The notes below the pieces were generated by a model. It did no database searches, was not told where the DNA came from, and was given only the letters and a program-made list of their open reading frames with translations. This document shows positions 45,332-56,775 of a stretch of DNA of 64,000 nucleotides, piece after piece (within the stretch, counting starts at the first letter, position 1; the number at the start of each line of letters is the position of its first letter). A program made the position numbers and the translations under genes. The DNA comes from Dietzia massiliensis (lineage in GTDB: Bacteria; Actinomycetota; Actinomycetes; Mycobacteriales; Mycobacteriaceae), in contig NZ_JAHBAV010000007.1 of the NCBI RefSeq assembly GCF_018390595.1, forward strand, positions 1 through 64,000, written 5' to 3'.

Positions 45332-46138
45332 CTGAGTACCACGCTTCTGGCCTTCAAAGGCGAGTTCCATCCCCCGAACATCGACAAGGAGTTCTTCCCT
45401 GTCGACAAGTGGCTGACGGACTTCGCAGGCGGTGCCTTCACCCTGGACCGGCTCATGCTCGTCCGCCTCCTCATGGCGGTCGTGCTGCTGGCCTTCTTCG
45501 TGCTCGCGATGCGCAACCCGAAGCTCGTCCCGCGCGGTGTGCAGAACGTCGCCGAGATCTGCCTCGACTTCGTCCGCGTCCACGTGTCGGAGGAGATCCT
45601 CGGCAAGGAGCAGGGGCGCCGCTTCCTGCCGATCATCGCGACGATCTTCTTCGCGGTCATCGCGATGAACCTGCCCACCATCATCCCGGGCCTCAACATC
45701 TCGCCGAACGCGCGGATCGGCTTCCCGCTGGTCCTCGCGCTGCTGGGTTACGTGACCTTCATCTACGCCGGGTCCCGGCGATACGGATTCGCCCGCTTCA
45801 TCAAGGCGAGTGTGGTCATCCCCAACCTGCCGCCGGCCCTGCACCTGCTGGTGGTGCCGATCGAGCTGGTCTCGACCTTCATCCTGCGTCCCGCCACGCT
45901 GACCATCCGACTCATGGCCAACATGCTGGCGGGTCACCTGATCATCGTGCTGCTGTTCAGCGCGTCGAACTTCTTCTTCTGGCAGCTCAACGGCTGGACC
46001 CTGCTGTCCGCCGGCATCTCCGTGCTGTCGATCGCGTTCACGCTGTTCGAGCTCCTGGTGATCTTCCTGCAGGCGTACATCTTCGCGCTGCTGGTCGCCG
46101 TCTACATCGACAGTGCGCTCCACGCGGAGAACCACTAG
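45332..46138 (+). CDS. atpB: ATP synthase F0 subunit a, apparent CTG start
   Basis: The 268-residue proton-channel subunit has about six transmembrane helices. The essential Arg lies in RPATLTIRLMANMLAGH (residue near 195), and helix 5-6 shows QAYIFALLVAVYIDSAL. The first ATG in frame is at 45455, but the preceding 41 codons encode LSTTLLAFKGEFHPPNIDKE and FFPVDKWL. As I recall it, the corynebacterial AtpB N-terminus has KGEFHAPSLDHEFFP there. No ATG, GTG or TTG lies between the in-frame stop at 45230 and 45455, whereas a CTG at 45332 has AGGGGAG 6 nt upstream. I therefore call CTG as the start. It is the first gene of the atpBEFHAGDC operon. Confidence 0.88.
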   Translation: MSTTLLAFKGEFHPPNIDKEFFPVDKWLTDFAGGAFTLDRLMLVRLLMAVVLLAFFVLAMRNPKLVPRGVQNVAEICLDFVRVHVSEEILGKEQGRRFLPIIATIFFAVIAMNLPTIIPGLNISPNARIGFPLVLALLGYVTFIYAGSRRYGFARFIKASVVIPNLPPALHLLVVPIELVSTFILRPATLTIRLMANMLAGHLIIVLLFSASNFFFWQLNGWTLLSAGISVLSIAFTLFELLVIFLQAYIFALLVAVYIDSALHAENH

Positions 46139-46159
46139 TACCCGGGCCGTCAGGCCTGA

Positions 46160-46477
<318 letters not shown>

Positions 46478-46509
46478 TCGACGACACACCGACCTCTTAG
46501 GGACGCACC

Positions 46510-47082
46510 ATGAACAACGTCATCGCCATCTTGGCGGCCGAGGGGGAAGCACTCCCCCTGGAGGAGAGCCCCAACCCGCTCATTCCTCCGCTGTATGACA
46601 TCGTCTGGTCGCTCATCCCGCTCGCCGTCATCCTCTGGCTGTTCTGGAAGTTCATCCTTCCGAAGTTCCAGCAGGTTCTCGATGAGCGAGAGGAGCGGAT
46701 CGAGGGCGGTCTGCGTCGTGCCGAGCAGACCCAGGCCGAGGCGAAGGAGGAGCTGGCCAAGTACAAGGCACAGCTCGCCGAGGCGCGCAGCGAAGCGGCC
46801 AAGATCCGCGACGACGCGCGAGCCCAGGGCCAGCAGATCCTCGCGGACATGAAGGCCGAGGCGCAGGCCGAGAGCGACAGGATCGTCGCCGCCGGCAACC
46901 AGCAGCTCGCGGCCCAGCGTCAGCAGATCGTCGCGGAACTGCGTTCCGATCTCGGGCGTCAGTCCGTCGATCTGGCCGAGCGGCTCATGGGTGAGCAGCT
47001 GTCGGACTCCGTCCGTCGCTCCGGCACCATCGACCGCTTTCTGGCAGACCTCGACCGGGTCCCCGGCGCGGGCAAGAACTAA
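46510..47082 (+). CDS. atpF: ATP synthase F0 subunit b
   Basis: The 190-residue peripheral-stalk subunit has one N-terminal membrane helix ([26 protein letters not shown], about 28-53). A long charged coiled coil rich in Ala, Glu, Arg and Gln ([25 protein letters not shown] onward) reaches up to F1. Only this one b-type gene is present, and it is not fused to delta, unlike in mycobacteria, where the second b copy is fused to AtpH. The gene ends 14 bp before the atpH ATG. Confidence 0.95.
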   Translation: MNNVIAILAAEGEALPLEESPNPLIPPLYDIVWSLIPLAVILWLFWKFILPKFQQVLDEREERIEGGLRRAEQTQAEAKEELAKYKAQLAEARSEAAKIRDDARAQGQQILADMKAEAQAESDRIVAAGNQQLAAQRQQIVAELRSDLGRQSVDLAERLMGEQLSDSVRRSGTIDRFLADLDRVPGAGKN

Positions 47083-47096
47083 GGGAAGTGGAGTCC

Positions 47097-47915
47097 ATGC
47101 ACGCAGCGAGTCGCGACGCGCTCGACCAGACCCGTGAGGCACTGAAGTCCGCCCTGGCCGCCGATCCGGCCGGCGGGGCGACCGGTGCGAAGGTGGGCCA
47201 GGAGCTCTTCCAGGTCGTCGACGTCCTGGAGGACAACCGGTCACTCCGGGTCGCCGTGGCCGACACGTCCGCCCCGGTGGAGGCCCGCCAGGACCTCGTC
47301 CGCGGGGTGTTCGGGTGGAAGGTCGACCAGACCACGCTCGACCTCCTGCTCGCTGCGGTGTCCCGGGACTGGTCCAACCCGCGTGAACTGCGGGCGGGCC
47401 TGATCCTGCTGGGCCGCGAGGCGCTCCTGCGCTCCGCGGAGCAGCAGGGCCAGCTCCAGACGGTCGAGGACGAGCTGTTCCGGCTCGGCCGCATCGTCGC
47501 CGGCGACGCGGAGTTCGAGCAGGCCCTCGCCGACAAGACCGCGCCGGCGGACGCCAAGCGGGCCCTGCTCGCCCAGGTGCTCTACGGCAAGGTCACCGCG
47601 GTCACCGAGGCGCTGGCCTCCCAGGCCGTCGCCCGGCCGGCCGGTATGCCCGCGGACGACTTCATGGAGATCTCCCGGCAGGCCGCGGAACTGCGCGGCC
47701 GCGCCGTGGCCGTGGTGACGAGCGCGGAGCCCCTGACCGAGCAGCAGACCGACGACCTCCGTGGCCGGCTCGCGTCGATCTACGGCCGCGAGCTGGCCAT
47801 CCACAACGACGTCGATCCCGCCCTGCTGGGCGGGGCGGTGGTCCGCGTGGGTGACGAGATCATCGACGGCAGCGTGGCGGGTCGCCTGGACGCGTTGCGG
47901 CGCACCCTGCGCTGA
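47097..47915 (+). CDS. atpH: ATP synthase F1 subunit delta, long form
   Basis: The 272-residue protein links the b stalk to the top of F1. The C-terminal half carries the OSCP/delta signature (VVTSAEPLTEQQTDDLRGRLASIYGRELAIHNDVDPALLGGAVVRVGD). At 272 residues it is longer than the ~180-residue proteobacterial delta and matches the corynebacterial size; the extra ~90 N-terminal residues do not look like a b-subunit membrane helix. The ATG at 47097 has AAGGGAAG 8 bp upstream; the GTG at 47088 overlaps that site and is less likely. Confidence 0.93.
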   Translation: MHAASRDALDQTREALKSALAADPAGGATGAKVGQELFQVVDVLEDNRSLRVAVADTSAPVEARQDLVRGVFGWKVDQTTLDLLLAAVSRDWSNPRELRAGLILLGREALLRSAEQQGQLQTVEDELFRLGRIVAGDAEFEQALADKTAPADAKRALLAQVLYGKVTAVTEALASQAVARPAGMPADDFMEISRQAAELRGRAVAVVTSAEPLTEQQTDDLRGRLASIYGRELAIHNDVDPALLGGAVVRVGDEIIDGSVAGRLDALRRTLR

Positions 47916-47918
47916 CCG

Positions 47919-47934
47919 GTTCGACCGGTCGAAC
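47919..47934. repeat. Perfect 16-bp palindrome between atpH and atpA
   Basis: GTTCGACCGGTCGAAC begins 3 bp after the atpH stop. It is a self-complementary even dyad with no spacer, typical of a protein-binding operator rather than an RNA hairpin, though a short hairpin is also possible. It is found in the largest internal gap of the atp operon along with atpB-atpE. Confidence 0.6.
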
Positions 47935-47975
47935 GACGAGCTGCGGTCTCCAGTGGTCGAGGCTCGGCACACACC

Positions 47976-47981
47976 TATAAA
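47976..47981 (+). promoter_or_regulatory. Candidate internal -10 element before atpA
   Basis: TATAAA lies about 30 bp upstream of the atpA ATG. Such a sequence is rare in this GC-rich context. A -35 candidate at the right distance (GTGGTC, 47953-47958) is poor. An internal promoter for the F1 genes is therefore possible but weakly supported. Confidence 0.35.
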
Positions 47982-48011
47982 GCACATCCCGACTTTGAGA
48001 GCAGGAATGAC

Positions 48012-49652
<1,641 letters not shown>

Positions 49653-49707
49653 GGCCTCGCGATGACAGCCATCCGATACTCGGGCGAGAGGAGCGTGATC
49701 TGAGACC

Positions 49708-50694
49708 ATGGCCAACCTGCGCGAACTCCGCGACCGGATCAAGTCGGTCAACTCGACCAAGAAGATCACCAAGGCCCAGGAGCTGATCGCCACCTCGCAG
49801 ATCTCCAAGTCCCAGGCACGGGTCGCCGCGGCGAAGCCGTTCGCGGACCAGATCACGGCGATCCTGACCGACCTCGCGAGTGCGTCGTCGATCCAGCACC
49901 GCATGCTCAACGAGCCCGAGGATCCCAAGCGGTCCGCGGTGCTCGTGGTGACCTCCGACCGTGGTATGGCCGGCGGGTACAACCACAACGTCCTCAAGGA
50001 GGCCGCCGAGCTCATCGCGTACCTCGAGGGCGAGGGTCGCGAGGTGGACATCTACGTCCTCGGCAACAAGGGCATCGTCTACTACACGTTCCGGGAGATC
50101 CCCCTCGCCGGTTCGTGGTCCGGGCACTCCGAGAAGCCCGACTACCAGGAGGCCCGGCCGGCCTTCCAGCTCCTGTCGAAGGCGTTCGCTGTCGGCGGCG
50201 AGGACTCGTTCGACGCCGCGGAGTTCCTCGGTGAGGATCACCAGGGCGACACGACCCGTAAGGGCGTGGACGAGGTCCACATCGTCTACACCCGGTTCGT
50301 CTCCATGCTGACCCAGACGCCCAAGGCGCGGCGGTTGGCGCCGATCGAGACCCAGGTCGAGATCGAGGAGCTGGACCTGGGCGAGGACTACATGGACTCC
50401 CCGGAGGCCGAGTTCAAGCCCGAGGTCACCTTCGAGCCGGATGCCGACACCCTGCTCGACAACCTCCTCCCGAGGTACATGTCGACCCGGGCCTTCGCCG
50501 CACTGCTCGAGTCGGCGGCGTCGGAGTCGGCGGCCCGTCGTACGGCCATGAAGTCGGCGACGGACAACGCGACCGACATCGTCGAGGGTCTCAGCCGTGA
50601 GGCGAACCAGGCCCGTCAGGCACAGATCACCCAGGAAATCAGCGAGATCGTCGGCGGAGCCGGTGCGCTCGCCGCGAGCGCAGGAAGTGACTAG
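49708..50694 (+). CDS. atpG: ATP synthase F1 subunit gamma
   Basis: The 328-residue rotor shaft protein has an N-terminal helix (LRELRDRIKSVNSTKKITKAQELIATSQI) and a C-terminal helix (RRTAMKSATDNATDIVEGLSREANQARQAQITQEISEIVGGA) that form the coiled-coil axle. The globular domain lies between (VTSDRGMAGGYNHNVL). An insert of about 20 residues (GHSEKPDYQEARPAFQ and later EDYMDSPEAEFKPEVTFEPD) makes it longer than the ~290-residue E. coli gamma, as usual for actinobacteria. It precedes atpD by 3 bp. Confidence 0.96.
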   Translation: MANLRELRDRIKSVNSTKKITKAQELIATSQISKSQARVAAAKPFADQITAILTDLASASSIQHRMLNEPEDPKRSAVLVVTSDRGMAGGYNHNVLKEAAELIAYLEGEGREVDIYVLGNKGIVYYTFREIPLAGSWSGHSEKPDYQEARPAFQLLSKAFAVGGEDSFDAAEFLGEDHQGDTTRKGVDEVHIVYTRFVSMLTQTPKARRLAPIETQVEIEELDLGEDYMDSPEAEFKPEVTFEPDADTLLDNLLPRYMSTRAFAALLESAASESAARRTAMKSATDNATDIVEGLSREANQARQAQITQEISEIVGGAGALAASAGSD

Positions 50695-52146
<1,452 letters not shown>

Positions 52147-52155
52147 CCGTAGACA

Positions 52156-52527
52156 ATGGCTGACATCGAAGTCGAGTTCGTCACGGTCGAGCGCCGCTTC
52201 TGGTCCGGTACCGCCACGATGGTGGTCGCCAAGACCACCGAGGGCGAGATCGGCATCCAGGCCGGGCACGAGCCGCTGCTCGGCGAACTGGACGCCGGTG
52301 GCACCGTGACCGTCTACACCGACGAGGGCAAGAAGGTCGCCGCGGTCCAGGGCGGCTTCCTCTCGGTCACCGCTCACAAGGTCAGTATCCTCGGTGAGGC
52401 GGCGGAGTGGTCCGACGCGATCGACCGTTCCGCCGCGGAGAAGGCGCTGTCCGAGGCCGGCGACGATGCCGCCGCCGCCGCAACGGCCCGGGGTCGCCTC
52501 CGCGCCATCGAGAAGGCCGGCGCCTAG
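52156..52527 (+). CDS. atpC: ATP synthase F1 subunit epsilon
   Basis: The 123-residue subunit consists of the N-terminal beta-sandwich (IEVEFVTVERRFWSGTATMVVAKTTEGEIGIQAGHEPLLGEL) and a short C-terminal helical part (SAAEKALSEAGDDAAAAATARGRLRAIEK). It couples the gamma shaft to the c-ring and can restrain ATP hydrolysis. The length is typical for actinobacteria, shorter than in E. coli. It closes the atpBEFHAGDC operon. Confidence 0.95.
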   Translation: MADIEVEFVTVERRFWSGTATMVVAKTTEGEIGIQAGHEPLLGELDAGGTVTVYTDEGKKVAAVQGGFLSVTAHKVSILGEAAEWSDAIDRSAAEKALSEAGDDAAAAATARGRLRAIEKAGA

Positions 52528-52584
52528 TCGACCCCCCGGCCCGACCGGCACCCCGGCCGCGGCCACCGGAAGGAGTTGAGCAGA

Positions 52585-53034
52585 TTGACGGCTCCCATCG
52601 AGATCGTTCTCGGTGTCGTCGTCCTGCTCGTCCTGATCCCGGTGGTCGCGGCCGCGGTCTATCGTCTGGTGGTCGTCCGACGGAACTCCACGTCGGTCCT
52701 CGTGCGGAGGACAGGGGAGGAGTCGTGGCGATACGGAGCGGTCCGGTATTCCGATACCGACGTCGGCTTCTACCGCCTGGGCAGCGTCCGGTTCGGGGCC
52801 GACGTCCGGCTGGATCGTCGGAGTCTGGCACTGGGGGCGCGGCGGCAACCGACCGGCCCCGAGCTCGACGTGGCCGAGGAGGGCGAGGTGATCGTCCCCT
52901 TCTCCGGCACCGATCCCCGGGGCACCCTCGTCGAGGGCGAGCTGTGTCTGGCCCCCGCCAAACTGACCGGGATGCTCGCGTGGGTCGAGGCCTGTTCGAC
53001 CGAGCAGATCCGACTACGGCGTCCACACCGCTGA
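52585..53034 (+). CDS. DUF2550 single-pass membrane protein (Rv1312-like)
   Basis: The 149-residue protein has one N-terminal transmembrane helix (IEIVLGVVVLLVLIPVVAAAVYRLVVV, about 4-30). A cytosolic beta-rich domain follows with WRYGAVRYSDTDVGFYRLGSVRF and PTGPELDVAEEGEVIVPF. This is the DUF2550 pattern found directly after atpC in mycobacteria and corynebacteria; the function is unknown. I choose the TTG at 52585, with AAGGAG 9 bp upstream, over the TTG at 52576 that overlaps that site. Confidence 0.82.
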   Translation: MTAPIEIVLGVVVLLVLIPVVAAAVYRLVVVRRNSTSVLVRRTGEESWRYGAVRYSDTDVGFYRLGSVRFGADVRLDRRSLALGARRQPTGPELDVAEEGEVIVPFSGTDPRGTLVEGELCLAPAKLTGMLAWVEACSTEQIRLRRPHR

Positions 53035-53103
53035 CACCCCGGGACCGCGATCCCGGTCCGCTGCCCGACCGCACCGGTCCATCGCCCGTTTCAGGAGGAA
53101 TCC

Positions 53104-53784
53104 TTGCGTCTCGTCGTCGCCACCTGTCAGGTCGACTACGTGGGCCGTCTCACCGCGCACCTTCCCATGGCGCCGCGCCTGCTGCTCGTCAAGGCTGACG
53201 GCTCGGTCAGCGTCCATGCCGACGACCGGGCGTACAAGCCGCTCAACTGGATGACGCCGCCCTGCTCGCTGACCGAGCAGGAGCATCCGGAGAACCCTGA
53301 CCACCGCCTCTGGATCGTGGAGAACAAGGCGGGGGAGCAGCTGCGGATCACCGTGGCCGAGGTGCACCACGAGTCCCATCACGAACTCGGCGTGGATCCG
53401 GGTCTCGTGAAGGACGGCGTCGAGGCCCACCTACAGGAGCTGCTCGCCGAACACATCGAGACCCTGGGGCCCGGGTACAGCCTCGTGCGCCGCGAGTACA
53501 TGACCGCCATCGGGCCGGTCGACATCCTCGGCCGTGACGCCGACGGGGTGACCGTCGCGGTGGAGATCAAACGTCGCGGTGAGATCGACGGCGTCGAGCA
53601 GCTCACCCGGTACCTGGAACTGCTCAACCGCGATCCGTTGCTCGCCCCGGTGACCGGGATCTTCGCCGCCCAGGTCATCAAGCCGCAGGCCCGGACCCTC
53701 GCCACGGACCGGGGGATCCGGTGCGTCACCCTCGACTACGACACGCTCCGCGGCATCGAGTCCACCGACCTCCGGCTCTTCTGA
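53104..53784 (+). CDS. nucS: Mismatch-specific endonuclease NucS/EndoMS
   Basis: The 226-residue protein has an N-terminal dimerisation and DNA-binding domain and a C-terminal PD-(D/E)XK nuclease domain: Asp140 in GPVDILGRD, then Glu154-x-Lys156 in VAVEIKRRG. NucS cuts both strands at mismatches and is the core of the MutS/MutL-independent mismatch repair found in actinobacteria and archaea. The C-terminus DLRLF resembles a sliding-clamp binding tail. The TTG at 53104 has AGGAGG 5 bp upstream. In mycobacteria murA and an rRNA operon lie between the DUF2550 gene and nucS; here they are adjacent. Confidence 0.94.
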   Translation: MRLVVATCQVDYVGRLTAHLPMAPRLLLVKADGSVSVHADDRAYKPLNWMTPPCSLTEQEHPENPDHRLWIVENKAGEQLRITVAEVHHESHHELGVDPGLVKDGVEAHLQELLAEHIETLGPGYSLVRREYMTAIGPVDILGRDADGVTVAVEIKRRGEIDGVEQLTRYLELLNRDPLLAPVTGIFAAQVIKPQARTLATDRGIRCVTLDYDTLRGIESTDLRLF

Positions 53785-53797
53785 GCGGGCTCGGCCG

Positions 53798-54100
53798 ATG
53801 CCCAGGAGACACCGGCGCGGCGGCGGCGAACGCCCCGCGCCCCGGCGGGACGGCCTCGGCGGCGGCGCGCTCGAGTCCGGCCCCGCCGGCGATCCCGATC
53901 AGTACCACGTCCGGCGGATCCCGGCGGCGCGGGCTACGAAGGACTATCGATGCCCGGGGTGTGATCACCTCGTGACCGCGGGAACACCTCACGTCGTCGC
54001 GTGGCCGGACCGGCCGGGTGGCGATGAGGAACGACGGCACTGGCACGCCGGGTGCTGGTCCGGTCGCGGCCGGCGTGGCCTCACCCGTCGCTGGAGCTGA
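53798..54100 (+). CDS. Small zinc-ribbon protein next to nucS
   Basis: The 100-residue basic protein has the actinobacterial pattern MPRRHRRGGGERPAPRR, a central VRRIPAARATKDYRCPGCDHLVTAGTPHVVAWP with one CXXC, and RRHWHAGCWSGR with His-His-Cys. These four or five ligands probably form a zinc-binding site. Homologues are often labelled ATP/GTP-binding protein without basis I can see; the role is unknown. The ATG is 13 bp after the nucS stop, so it may be co-transcribed with nucS. The last 20 bp overlap the convergent coiled-coil gene. Confidence 0.72.
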   Translation: MPRRHRRGGGERPAPRRDGLGGGALESGPAGDPDQYHVRRIPAARATKDYRCPGCDHLVTAGTPHVVAWPDRPGGDEERRHWHAGCWSGRGRRGLTRRWS

Positions 54101-54959
54101 ACCCTGGTTCCGGCGGCAGCTCGAACGCGTCGTCGCCCTCGGTGCCGGGGACGGGTTCGAGCCTCGCGCGAATCGTGGTGAGATCGCCGATCACGCGCTG
54201 CCGGAGATCCCGTAGCTCGTCGACGTGCGCGCGGGCCCGCGCCGTGACGTCCCGCGCCTCGTCACGGGCCCGGTCGACGATCCGGCGCGCCTCCTCGTGC
54301 GCCTCACGGCGCGTCGCGTCGGCGGCGGCTACCGCGGCGTCGTGACGCTCGCGCTCCTCGCGCAGGGATTCGCTGCGGCGCAGATCCGACGCGAGTCGGA
54401 AATCCTCGTCGATCTGCTCCCGACGACGGGCGGCCTCCTCGTCGAGTGACCGCGCCTCCCTCTGGGCAGCGCGAACGATCTCCTCCGCCCGCGTGCGGGC
54501 CGCGGCGAGCACGCCGGTGTGTTCGGTCCGGACGGCGGCGGCGCGGGCGCGGACGTTTGCCAGTTCGGCGGCCGCGGTCTCCCGGAGTCGCCACGCCTCC
54601 TCCTCGGCCTCCGTGCGGACGCGATCGGCAACGGCGAGGGCGGCGTCACGAATGGCCGCGGCCTCGGCGGTGGCGAGCGAGAGCATGGTGGACAGACGAT
54701 CCGACATCTGGTCGCTGGTGACCGGCGCCCGTCCGAGTTCCGCGACACGCGCCTCGAGCTCGCTCACGCGTGTGCGTGCACGCTCGGCCTCCGCGGTGGC
54801 CCGGTCGGCACGGGCGACGGCGGCGTCGCGGTCAGCACGCAGGAGCTCCGCCTCGGCCTCGAGGCGCGAGAGGGCGGCCGTCACCTGCTCGCGGTCGAAA
54901 CCCTTGCGCACCACCGCGAACGGCTCGACGGTCGCCGGGGGAGTGTGCATGCTCGACAT
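54081..54959 (-). CDS. DivIVA-like coiled-coil protein
   Basis: The 292-residue protein starts with PFAVVRKGFDREQVTAALSRLEAEAELLRADRD, which resembles the N-terminal membrane-targeting DivIVA motif. It is followed by about 210 residues of Ala/Arg/Glu heptad coiled coil and a Pro/Glu-rich acidic tail. DivIVA/Wag31-type proteins organise polar growth; this one lacks the typical second half of Wag31, so a cytoskeletal or membrane-associated scaffold is the safest call. The tail overlaps the convergent zinc-ribbon gene by 20 bp. ATG codons at 54959 and 54950 are both possible. Confidence 0.7.
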   Translation of the reverse strand: MSSMHTPPATVEPFAVVRKGFDREQVTAALSRLEAEAELLRADRDAAVARADRATAEAERARTRVSELEARVAELGRAPVTSDQMSDRLSTMLSLATAEAAAIRDAALAVADRVRTEAEEEAWRLRETAAAELANVRARAAAVRTEHTGVLAAARTRAEEIVRAAQREARSLDEEAARRREQIDEDFRLASDLRRSESLREERERHDAAVAAADATRREAHEEARRIVDRARDEARDVTARARAHVDELRDLRQRVIGDLTTIRARLEPVPGTEGDDAFELPPEPGFSSSDG

Positions 54960-54993
54960 GCCCCCACCCTAGCCGCGGGCGCGGTCGTCGCGC

Positions 54994-55464
54994 CTAGTGC
55001 TGGTCGGAGGCGGGCTCGACCAGCTCGAGCAGCACGCCGCCCGCGTCCTTCGGGTGCACGAAGTTGATGCGGGAACCGGCCGTGCCCCGCTTGGGCGCGG
55101 GGTACAGGACCCGGACGCCGCGGCCGGTGAGGTGCTCGGTGATCGCGTCGATGTCGGTGACACGGACCGCCATCTGCTGGATACCGGGCCCGTTGCGGTC
55201 GATGAACTTGGCGATCGTCGAGGTCTCGTCGAGCGGTGCCAGGACCTGGAGGAGGGCGCTGCCCTCGGGGCGACCGGGCGATCCGAGCATCGCCTCGCGC
55301 ACGCCCTGCTCCTCGTTGACCTCCTCGTGGAGGTTCTCCATGCCCAGGTTGTCGCGGTACCAGGCCACCGCGGCGTCGAAGTCGGGCACCGCCACGCCGA
55401 CGTGGTCGATCGCCACGACGAGCTCGGAGGGCAGCAAGGGTTGGCCGGTTGGGGTGGTGGTCAT
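54994..55464 (-). CDS. mce: Methylmalonyl-CoA epimerase
   Basis: The 156-residue glyoxalase-fold protein interconverts the (R)- and (S)-epimers of methylmalonyl-CoA in propionate and odd-chain metabolism. Metal ligands are visible in VVAIDHVGVAVPDFD (His about 20) and GGVLLELVEP (Glu about 150); the position that is His in GxGxHHIA of many homologues is Gln here (GPGIQQMAVRV), which I believe is normal in actinobacteria. The ATG at 55464 has TAACGT 7 bp upstream. It is divergent from the thiolase gene, as Rv1322A is from fadA4. No mutase genes are in the window. Confidence 0.88.
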   Translation of the reverse strand: MTTTPTGQPLLPSELVVAIDHVGVAVPDFDAAVAWYRDNLGMENLHEEVNEEQGVREAMLGSPGRPEGSALLQVLAPLDETSTIAKFIDRNGPGIQQMAVRVTDIDAITEHLTGRGVRVLYPAPKRGTAGSRINFVHPKDAGGVLLELVEPASDQH

Positions 55465-55471
55465 ACCTGCC

Positions 55472-55477
55472 ACGTTA
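55472..55477 (-). promoter_or_regulatory. Candidate -10 element of the epimerase gene
   Basis: TAACGT on the minus strand ends 7 bp before the ATG at 55464. This suggests a leaderless start. Confidence 0.45.
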
Positions 55478-55507
55478 TCCGTTCCCCCTTCCCGGTAGTT
55501 TGGCCAG

Positions 55508-55513
55508 TACAGT
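55508..55513 (+). promoter_or_regulatory. Candidate -10 element of the thiolase gene
   Basis: TACAGT lies 27 bp before the thiolase ATG. Unlike the leaderless cases here, it leaves a ~20-nt leader that contains a good Shine-Dalgarno (GGAAGG, 55529-55534), 6 bp before the ATG. Confidence 0.45.
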
Positions 55514-55540
55514 CGTTTCCCCTCGATCGGAAGGTGTCCC

Positions 55541-56740
55541 ATGACCGCCGACCCCACCCGCACCGTCATCGTCTCCGGTGCCCGTACCCCGTTCGGCCGC
55601 CTGCAGGGAGGCCTGTCCTCCCTGTCCGCTCCCGAGCTGGGCGGCATCGCGATCCGCGCCGCCCTCGAGCGCGGGAACGTCCCCGCCGAGGCCGTCGACC
55701 AGGTGATCATGGGTCAGGTTCTGTCCGCCGGTAACGGTCAGATGCCCGCGCGGCAGGCGTCGCTCGCGGCCGGTATCCCCAAGCGCGTCGACGCGCTGAG
55801 CATCAACAAGATGTGCTTGTCCGGGCTCACCGCCATCGCGCTCGCCGACCAGGCGATCCGCTCGGGCCACTCCGAGGTCGTCGTCGCGGGCGGCCAGGAG
55901 TCCATGTCGCAGGCCCCGCACCTGCTGCCCAAGAGCCGGGCCGGCTACAAGTACGGCTCGATCGAGGTCCTGGACCACATGGCCTTCGACGGCCTGCACG
56001 ACGTGCCGACGGACCAGCCGATGGGCGCGCTCACCGAGGCCCGCAACGTCGAGCTCGAGATCACCCGTGAGCACCAGGACGAGTTCGCCGCGATCTCCCA
56101 CCAGCGCGCGGCCGCCGCCGCCGCGGAGGGCCGGTTCGCCGACGAGATCGTGCCGGTCACGGTCAAGGGCCGCAAGGGCGAGACCGTGGTGGACACCGAC
56201 GAGGGGGTGCGCCCCGACTCAACGCCCGAGTCGATGGCCAAGCTCAAGCCTGCCTTCTCCAAGGACGGCACCATCACGGCCGGATCGTCGTCGCAGATCT
56301 CCGATGGTGCCTCCGCTGTGATCGTCACCAGCGCCGCGCGCGCCGAGGCCGAGGGCTGGACCGTCCTGGCCGAGATCGTCGGGTACGGGACGGTCGCCGG
56401 CCCGGACTCGACGCTTCAGCACCAGCCCGCCGACGCGGTGCTGGACGCCTGCAGGCGTGCGGACATCGATGTCAAGGACATCGACCTGTTCGAGTTCAAC
56501 GAGGCCTTCGCCTCCGTCGGGCTGCACTCGACCCGGATGCTCGAGCTCAGCTCGGACCAGGTCAACGTCAACGGCGGGGCCATCTCCATCGGCCACCCGA
56601 TCGGTGTGTCCGGTAACCGCGTCGTCCTCACGCTGGCGCTCGAGCTCGCCCGGCGGGGCGGCGGACTCGGCGCGGCCGCGCTCTGTGGCGGCGGCGGCCA
56701 GGGTGACGCCCTGCTCATCCGGGTGCCCGCGGCCGGCTGA
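55541..56740 (+). CDS. Acetyl-CoA C-acetyltransferase (thiolase, FadA4-like)
   Basis: The 399-residue thiolase has nucleophile Cys92 in [13 protein letters not shown], the base His352 in [10 protein letters not shown], and the second Cys382 in ALCGGGGQG. The covering-loop segment and length match biosynthetic-type acetoacetyl-CoA thiolases. It condenses two acetyl-CoA or splits acetoacetyl-CoA. The pairing with the epimerase gene and the thioredoxin-like gene matches Rv1322A-fadA4-Rv1324. Its own promoter and ribosome-binding site are visible. Confidence 0.94.
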   Translation: MTADPTRTVIVSGARTPFGRLQGGLSSLSAPELGGIAIRAALERGNVPAEAVDQVIMGQVLSAGNGQMPARQASLAAGIPKRVDALSINKMCLSGLTAIALADQAIRSGHSEVVVAGGQESMSQAPHLLPKSRAGYKYGSIEVLDHMAFDGLHDVPTDQPMGALTEARNVELEITREHQDEFAAISHQRAAAAAAEGRFADEIVPVTVKGRKGETVVDTDEGVRPDSTPESMAKLKPAFSKDGTITAGSSSQISDGASAVIVTSAARAEAEGWTVLAEIVGYGTVAGPDSTLQHQPADAVLDACRRADIDVKDIDLFEFNEAFASVGLHSTRMLELSSDQVNVNGGAISIGHPIGVSGNRVVLTLALELARRGGGLGAAALCGGGGQGDALLIRVPAAG

Positions 56741-56775
56741 CACCCCCGTCCGGGCATCGTGGAAGGATCGGAGAC

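Noticed and set aside
45147-45335. 62-codon leader peptide before atpB
   Set aside because: Arg/Ala-rich composition without a ribosome-binding site. The stop overlaps the CTG start, which is suggestive, but not enough to call a gene.
45455-46138. atpB starting at the ATG at 45455
   Set aside because: It would remove a conserved N-terminal segment, and a better ribosome-binding site precedes the CTG at 45332.
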